Shown here: positions 56,958-64,000 of the stretch, piece by piece
Numbering within the stretch: position 1 is the stretch's first letter
Layout: every line of letters starts with the position of its first letter
From: Mikania micrantha
Taxonomy: Eukaryota; Streptophyta; Magnoliopsida; Asterales; Asteraceae
Direction: 5' to 3'
DNA: 64,000 bases
Assembly (NCBI GenBank): GCA_009363875.1
Contig: CM018693.1
Location: 107,400,362 to 107,464,361, forward strand
Translations under genes and position numbers: made by a program
The notes under the pieces: generated by a model
Database searches by the model: none
What the model was told of the DNA's origin: nothing
Seen by the model: only the letters and a program-made list of their open reading frames with translations

Positions 56958-57160
56958 ACCGGATGGTCCAACACGAGACCAGCGGTTCGACCTCCAAACC
57001 GTTCAAAGAACCGGTTGAAGTGTTAGAACCGTGACCATTATTACTATTTTGCCCTTGAAATATTAACCCTAGAAAATAGAAACGTCTCCCTCAAATAGAA
57101 ACTTCCCTCCCTGAAATCCTAGACCCCTAATTCCCTCAAATCCCGTTTCTATTTTTCTAA

Positions 57161-58190
57161 GGGGCTGTTTGGTAGGGTCTGAATGGATCTGAATGAGTCT
57201 GAATCTGAACCATTCAGATTCAGATCGTTTGGTTGGAACGTCTGAACGAAAAAAACCATCTGATTGAGGGTCTGAATGATTTAGATTTGAAAACAAGTCT
57301 GAATGGTTAATGGTGGAAAAAAATACTGGGTTTTCTTTTCACTTTCATTTGAAAACCTATTCCATCCGTGTTTCCCCGTTTTTCCCGTCGCATCCCCTCA
57401 ACCCAGTACCCCGACCGTCGCCTCCCTCAACCCCTTCTTCCCGACGCCTCCTTCACCTTCTTCCCGTCTCTGCCGCAGCTACCTTCTCCGCCGCCGCAGG
57501 TCCTGTCGCCGTCGCACCCGTCGCCTCCCCCAACCCCCTTCTTGTTCGCTGCCGCAGGTATTGTCTCCGCCGCAGCTACCTTCTCCGCCGCCGCAGGTAC
57601 TACCGCCGTCGCACCCGTCGCCTCCCTCAACCCGTCGCACTCGCAGCTACAGGTCGGTCGCCTCCCGCAGCTACTTCTTCTTTTTTTTTTTGTTTCTGTG
57701 ATTGTTGTTTCTGTGATTGTTGCGATTTGATTTTGGTTTTTTGATGCAAGTTGGTTATATCATACAATAGAAAACCTGTGATTTTGTTTCTGTGATTATG
57801 ATGTTCTTGTTCTCTAGCTGATTGTTGAAAACTGTGATTTTGTTTCTGTGATTTTGAATCTGTAATTGTGATGTTCTTGTTCAAATGATGTTTTGATGCA
57901 AATTGTTTGCCTATGTTTGCACACCATAGATTGTTCAAATGATGTTGAATTTGCCTATGTTTGTGATGTTCCTGTTAACATTTGCTTGATCATAAGTTTA
58001 CATAATTAAGATCAGAAAACCTGTAAACATTTGTTTGTGATGTTTTGATGCAAATTGTTCTCTGTATATTCATTCAGATGTTCAACCAAACAGTCTTAAC
58101 CATTCAACACTTAATGATTCAGACCCTCTTAACCATTCAGACATCTTAATCATTCAGCACTTAATGATTCAGATGCTACCAAACAGCCCC
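57161..58190. mobile_element. Second PIF/Harbinger element (1030 bp)
   Basis: GGGGCTGTTTGGTAG and CTACCAAACAGCCCC are perfect 15-bp inverted repeats with TAA duplications (57158-57160, 58191-58193). Same subterminal TCTGAATG/CATTCAGA repeats as the 51668 copy. Interior has CCG/CGC-rich sequence (about 57410-57680) giving open frames in several phases, and TGTTTCTGTGATT repeats. No transposase. Confidence 0.9.
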
Positions 58191-58922
58191 TAAGTATCCT
58201 GTTTTCTTCACTGCTACCATCTGCGAACGGCTGCAATCTACCAGTGAAGACGATTGACCAGAGGCAAGTGACGACGAGCAACGGAGATATCGACCGGAGG
58301 CAACCGGCGGCGACATCGACCGGCAACCATAATCAGTCATGAATCATTACGCAGGTAAGCCATGTGGTTTCTTCACTCCCACACCCACATCAACACCAAA
58401 ACATTTAATCTTTATTTAGGTCTATGAGAAATAAGATTTTCTGATCGCAAACAAAAGATTGGTGATTAGATATGTCTAGCTAGAAAGTGGCACTTTGTTT
58501 TGCTAGATAAAATCTTTATTGTGATGGTTTATCTGGAAACATATATCAACCTTAGAATTGAACTAAAAATTACCCAAGATAAACAAACACATACTCAGAC
58601 CATTAAAGTTTTGGTATTAATGTATTATATGGATGCAACCATGAATAAGACAATACAACTAGTAAAAAGATGGTAGCCAACCATGTCATGTTCTCTAGTT
58701 CTTAAATCCGGCCCGACCGCTGACCACTAAAGAAGCTGGTTCGACGTCCGGTCCGGTTTTAAAAACATTGCTAAAATCCCTATTTTATGCTAATTGTAAA
58801 ACCAAGTAGTGGATTTGATAAAGACCTAAGATTCAAAGATTGGTTTAGGGTTGTTTTGGAAGCAGGAAGGACAATTTGAGGGATGAATTGATGTTCCATG
58901 TTAATTTTCGAATGTTATGTAG

Positions 58923-61900
58923 GTCCTCGAACACGGCGATGATGGAGAAGTTAGAAATCCAGACCGGAAAAGAGATTCCGAAGTCTAAAACGAGCCCGTT
59001 GTTTGGCAACTGTCGGAGGCGGCCTATAAGGAGCCATACCGTTGATACCCTTCATCGTATCCTCTCCCTTTGCTATGATGATTCCTCAGGTATGTTCTTG
59101 TTTTTGAGTCAAATGGTATAATTTCTTTCAATGTGAACATTATTTATTTAGATTTAATTTTTAGGGTTTTACTTATATGGGGTTTAAGTCTGTAACTGTA
59201 AATTAAATGATTGTAGATTGAGGGTTTATGCTGATGAGTTTTTCAATTGAAATCATCCACATATATGCAGTGTTACCTCAATTTCTGTAGTTTTGTGATA
59301 AAAAAGAGAGAATGAAATCATAAATTTAATTCAGTGGTTTTATCATACAAGAAGCTAATTACTTTCCCATTTGACTTTTATGTATATTTTTTCATGTAGA
59401 TAAGGGCAAGCAAATGGATGTTCCCTCGAATTGCACCGATAGGATGCCTAATTATTCCATATTTCAAGAACAAGCATCTATGGATGAAACCCGAGTAGTT
59501 TTGGATGCCCAAGAAGATGGTTTATATAATAAACGTGTTGAATCATCTGAACATGATCACAACATTTTAGGAGAAACGAAGGATCTTCCTCAAATAGTCA
59601 ACTTCAATCCTTCAACCATCTTTGATATAAGTAGTCAAGATAAAAGTGAGATGATTTGTGCTTCTCCTTATTTAGCTACAAACGAAAATGTTGAAGAAGG
59701 AGAAATCTCGGGTCATTTTGTGGATCATACAAAAACTGTGGGCGAGGCAGATTCTGAGACTCAGGATTCTATAAGCACCGAAATGGGCCTTAAAAATGAC
59801 AATAAATTAATTCCTTTATTTACAGAAGCAGTGGAAAATGGTGGTAAAGATGTTGCGGGAGTAGTAACTAGAAACACTAGAAATTTGGTCGATTATTCTG
59901 AAATAGCTGTTCAGGCAAAATCCCAAGAGTCTGCAAAGCAAGCAAATTTAAAGATTAATAAAACCAAGAGTCAGAATCTAGTATTCCAGGTGAAGTTTTG
60001 AGTTCTTTTAACAAATTTGCTTGAGTTCTGAACCATAAAGTTTGTTTTTGGTTACTTAGAATTGGAAATATGGATGGTTGTGTACTAGGTGAAAAGGTGT
60101 ACTTTGTGGTATGGTTTGGGCTTAGATGTAAAAATAAACTTAAAGTGGTTTTAACCCGTTCGACCCGCATATTTGATATTTCCTATACAGCAAATTATTT
60201 ATAATCTAACATAACCTAAATTGACCCATTTATATTAGATCAAAACCAAAGGAAGTTATGACCTTTACAAGTGCTTGTGTAATTAAAAGTCCTAATAAAC
60301 TTTCAAACTAACTTGCTCCTCTCTTGTTTTGTGATCTTGAGATTTTATTTTGAATAGCTTTTAAATAATTACTTTTGAAGGATTTTAATCTTCTGAAATT
60401 TTCAAGTGCAAGAGGTAAATCAAAGGTGTTGGAAGATTTTTTTTTAATTAGATATAAGAAAGAGATCTTAAAAAATTCTCCAGGGTTGGACGATCGCTTT
60501 CAGGGTTGATTCTCACTAATTTCTATCCATTGCATTAAGTCAGATCTGTTACACCTTTGTCTTTGGTCTGATATACTGAAGAAAACCAGTTGCATTGGAC
60601 CAATAAAAAGCAGGCCGAGACCTTTGCTCAAAATGCAAGGCATCTTTCCTTGCAAGAAGTTTCCCAAAGAACTTGATCAATTTCGTGTTTGCTTACACCA
60701 TCATTTCAATTGTGTTCTTAATTTGAAAAACTTCTTGAATAAGACGTCACTGATTTTTCTTCAAATCATTTTTGACAAAAACATAGATTTATGTACTTTT
60801 TGGATATTTATAAATTTTGGTAGATTTTTGTAAATAGTTTCAAGAATTATTATTTGTTTTTTTCATTTACTTCAACATATTATGTATACACTCATATGTT
60901 TGTTATTATTAAAACAATATTACATGATTACTTGATACCCTGTTTGACATGGTTACGTTTGGCTCCTATATCCATGTATGGCAGAATAGCAGCACCCAAA
61001 ATAATAGAAAGAGAAAGGGATTTGGCACTGAAGAAAAAAGAATGAAAAAAAAGCTAAAGAAGTCTGTTAATCCTGAAAATTTAACATTGCTTTGCAAACA
61101 CCTTGCGGATGCCTCTCTAGATGTTGATGCGTCTGCAAACAAGGTACTGAATTTGTCAACTATAATGATAATCTTAATATTCTATTTACAGATGGTGCTC
61201 ACCTTCTCATCTTGTTTTATTTTGGCTTTATTTATCACCTTTTACTCAAGTTACTTGTTGCATTTGAGGTAAACTAGGGGTGTAAATTTCTGAAATGACA
61301 CGAAAACATGACATGAACCTAACACAAAATCAGCGGGTTTGATTTTAGTATGAATGTGTTCGGGTTGAACATGTGAACTCGTTTAGCTAAACAGGTCAGG
61401 TTCGTGTCAATTGGGGCAGGTTCCCAGGTTGACCCATTCAACCCATATATATGTATTTAGTTATTTTTTTATTGTGTTTTATTTTAATTTGGTTGGGTAT
61501 TTAACTATAAACGTTTAAACTAAAAAAACTAACATGAAATTTTATATTCAAACATAGTTTTTGTTTTTGTATATTTGTATTTTTTGTTATAAAATTGTAT
61601 ATCTAAAAGTATTTATATTTTAAAAATAAAAAATTTCGGGTCAAACGGGTTGTCTTCGTGTTAGCCCGTGAATATTCTTGTCGTGTTCGGGGTTCATATT
61701 CATGACACGATTTTCGGGTACAGCTCGTGTTCGTGTTCATTTAAAATTTCGGGTTCGTGTTGGATTGACGTGCCAACCTGACCCATTTAGCACCATAAAA
61801 CACACCCAATTTTAGATAAGGACGGGTTAAAATTGCAACTATAATGACAACATAGAACTTGAAAAGACCAAATATTCTATTACTTAAATGATCTTAGAGT

Positions 61901-63313
61901 CTTTTCATTCATAAGTTTTCTTATTATTGCCTGAATTATCTGTTATAATTGGTCAACTAACTGATTTTTAAAACAGGCTGCCTGCACTGAGAAGAAAACG
62001 AAGCGGGTTGTGACCAAGGAAAGAAAAGCAAAGAAAAAGGTGTACCCTTTTTACTTTCTTGAACTTATTGAAGTGTTATTTAAAAATGAACTTAACAGAT
62101 GCACATTTGTTGCATCTGTGGTGCTGGTTTTAACATTATACTTCCTCCCTTTCAAATTTGTTGTCCACAAACAAAACCTACAATTTTGAAGAGCAGATTT
62201 TGTTACTGGATAGCGAATTTTACCCTTAACAATGTCATGACATGGAAAACTACCAAGTCTTAAAATTGAAGGTAAAATGAGAAAATTAAATTATAATTAT
62301 CCATTGTTGAAAGTGGAAACATGGACTATAATCATTCAAATTGGCTATATATAAAAAAATCATTCAAATTGTTTCTGTTTAAATGTCTCAAATTGTTTCT
62401 GTTTGCCACACATGCTTATAATATGAATAAATTACACATTTAACCCTACAAAAATTATTCAAATTAAAACTCTGACATAACTCTCCATTTATGTAGTGGA
62501 GAAATCAACTAAGATGTTTACAAGGCTCCATTTATATGTGAACTTGCTGCTCAAAAAGAAAAATTCAGGACCACCTCAGCAATGAATAGTATGTTGCAAG
62601 AAAAAGAAATCCATAATAAACCTAGTCCCTTGTATGATAGATATATAAAAGGATCAGGACCCTTTTATCCTACGGCATGAACCTATAACAGAAATATCTT
62701 GATATCATAAAAAATAGATAATTAACATAGATCACATGATTAACACACAACAATTAAGTGCATGAAGAAATATTTTTATAGATGGTTATATCACAGGAAT
62801 TAAGAAACAAATAAACACAAAGAACATCTAGATTGTCAAAATTACACTTTAAGTTTGGAAAGGATAAACTATGACATTAAATATTTACTATATTGTTGAA
62901 TACGGTTTGATCTATGCCTATTTTGTACCCATTTGTTACTATAATTGTTTAGTTAGTCGTATCGGTCAAGTGTATTTCTCATCATATAGATTACTCCAGC
63001 TAAATCTGTCATCATTATGAGTTTCAGATGAAGGATAGAATTAAAAGAGCTGAGAAGAACAGAAAACTTGGTATAAGGAGGTTAAAACTTCAACCTGTGA
63101 TAAAAGAGAAAAAGATAATATATTGCCGCCACTATATGAATGGAAGATGCCATGAGGTTATCTTATAATTTTATATTTATGATCTCTATTTTCAGACACA
63201 GAATTTATTTTTCTGAATTTCTGGTTTTTCATGTAACTCCTCAAATCTATTATTTATGACAGGGTGAGAAGTGTAAATTCTCTCATGATACGATCCCGTT
63301 GACAAAATCCAAG
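58923..63313 (+). CDS. 5' part of a CCCH zinc-finger protein gene (runs off the window)
   Basis: Six exons join in phase with GT/AG borders: 58923?-59089, 59400-59989, 60985-61143, 61977-62039, 63028-63156, 63263-63313. The first ends in phase 1; later joins are phase 0. The predicted protein has an acidic, Ser-rich N-terminal part (exon 2), a Lys/Arg-rich part (RKRKGFG, KKKLKK, ERKAKKK) and then a CX7CX5CX3H finger: CRHYMNGRC ends exon 5 and EKCKFSH falls in exon 6. The RAEKNRKLG..LQPV..YCRHY context recalls, from memory, plant CCCH proteins of the Arabidopsis C3H65/C3H7 (EMB1789) type, probably nuclear RNA-binding proteins. The start is uncertain: ATGs at 58938 and 58941 lie in the first exon, or 58923 follows an upstream intron (ATGTAG/G). 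More fingers are expected beyond 64000. Confidence 0.75.
59990..60984 (+). other. Intron 2 of the CCCH gene
   Basis: Begins GTGAAG and ends TATGGCAG. Contains a short ACCCGTTCGACCCG stretch near 60150-60170 that looks like transposon debris. No other feature recognised; an unrecognised small exon is possible. Confidence 0.5.
61276..61795. mobile_element. Candidate MITE-like insertion in intron 3
   Basis: TAGGGGTGTAAATTT at the left and repeated TCGTGTTCGTGTT / GGGTTGAAC / TTTCGGGT motifs resemble a widespread plant repeat with GGGGTGTAAA ends. A clear right inverted end and duplication were not found. Confidence 0.35.
62139..62328. mobile_element. Possible decayed Stowaway-like MITE in intron 4
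   Basis: TA then CTTCCTCCCTTTCAAATTTG resembles the Stowaway end CTCCCTCCGTCCC. The proposed right end near 62326 is poorly conserved. Confidence 0.25.
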
Positions 63314-63619
63314 GTATGTGATTCAACATCTCATGCATTCATTGTCATAAAAGATTGCATCAAATTTTTTTAACTGACCTTGACTTTTTGATAGTGTGGT
63401 ATTTTTGACCCATTTATTATGAATGGGTCATTTTAGGCTATGTTTTTAGTAAAATTAAAAGGATTATCTTTAAAACAAAAATGAACGATTCAAATGGATT
63501 AAAAAGTTAAGAGTTGCCCAATGTGTATTTGAATTACATAAAAAGTTAGAGTTTTAGACAGTTAGACAATTAACAAACAAACTTACCCAGTATATTCCCA
63601 CTTTTTAGTAGGGTCTAGG

Positions 63620-64000
63620 GGGGAAGGATAGACCATAGTTGCCAAAAGCCCTTGGGTGCTCGCCTAGGCCCCAGAAAAAAGCCAGGCGCATGAAAAGCGC
63701 CTGTTGACAGCCTAGGCGCACTCCAGTGACTTTTCGGCAAAATTTTGAAACATTCTGGCAAAGTTCAAAAAAATCCAACCATAAACCAGTCTAAAACAAC
63801 CATAAAAAGGTTTTGTATTTTAAAAACTCTGTATAACTAGATTATTAATTGTTTATAGTTAGACTTTATATATTTTTAAAAAAATTTTAAGCTTAAAACA
63901 TGTCAAACCTCTAAAAATGGTAACTTAATACTATGCGCCTAGTTTAAAAAAACCCTCGCATTTTTTGCGCCTTATGCCTAGGCTCCGGGCTCGGCTTATG
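63620..64000. mobile_element. GGCGC-rich repeat entering from the right
   Basis: Repeated CCTAGGC, AGGCGC, AAGCGCC and GCGCCT motifs from about 63640 to the window end suggest a dispersed DNA repeat in an intron. Its right end is outside the window. Confidence 0.4.

Larger units (their letters stand above)
56247..58770. mobile_element. Candidate composite DNA-transposon region
   Basis: The left edge CAATGTTTTCAAACCCGG and right edge CCGGTTTTAAAAACATTG are approximate inverted repeats. Between them lie a hAT-like element and a PIF/Harbinger element. No convincing target duplication; the pairing of these ends is tentative. Confidence 0.4.

Noticed and set aside
57303..57744. Overlapping Pro/Ser/Arg-rich frames in the second PIF/Harbinger element
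   Set aside because: Open in three forward frames and one reverse frame, as expected for CCG/CGC-rich sequence. No transposase motif.

Overview
The window is plant nuclear DNA, most likely from an Asteraceae species (I judge this from the look of the LTR families, so treat it as inference). It is almost entirely nested retrotransposons; one ordinary gene begins near the right edge. I use my own letters for the elements.

Layout. G (1-13999, in pieces) is an old, broken Ty3/gypsy element. It is interrupted by solo LTR F (1804-5276, target duplication GTTCT) and by E (6339-13783), a reverse-strand Ty1/copia-type element with a gag but no recognisable pol. At 14000 G is interrupted by C, a reverse-strand, apparently non-autonomous large-LTR element present as LTR-internal-LTR-internal (14000-51000). 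Its left LTR contains B (16184-39596, duplication TCGTA), and the 5' LTR of B contains A (16330-28100, duplication TAAGG). C's internal part also carries solo LTR D (42173-45606, duplication CTCAT). To the right are a PIF/Harbinger element (51668-55427, TTA) split by solo LTR F' (52228-55345, ACTTA), an LTR end fragment, a composite DNA-transposon region (56247-58770) holding a hAT-like element and a second PIF/Harbinger copy, and from about 58923 the 5' exons of a CCCH zinc-finger protein gene that runs off the window.

How A and B work. Both are Tekay/Del-like chromoviruses: LTR, initiator-Met tRNA primer site, a small accessory ORF, gag-pol with a C-terminal chromodomain-like segment, polypurine tract, LTR. 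B is open from gag to the chromodomain. A is very young by LTR comparison but has a one-base deletion in integrase. The accessory ORF encodes an acidic coiled-coil protein with two SUMO-interaction-like motifs and a basic nuclear-localisation-like stretch.

Most interesting signals: the accessory SUMO-motif ORF; a tRNA-like, B-box-bearing segment about 55-60 bp downstream of a TATA box in three LTR families; a splice-acceptor-like module shared by all the gypsy-type LTR families here; a five-hairpin cluster in the A/B leader; a duplicated hairpin plus polypurine module after pol; and family-specific short-motif arrays at an equivalent position in several LTRs. No rRNA gene, intact tRNA gene or CRISPR array was seen.
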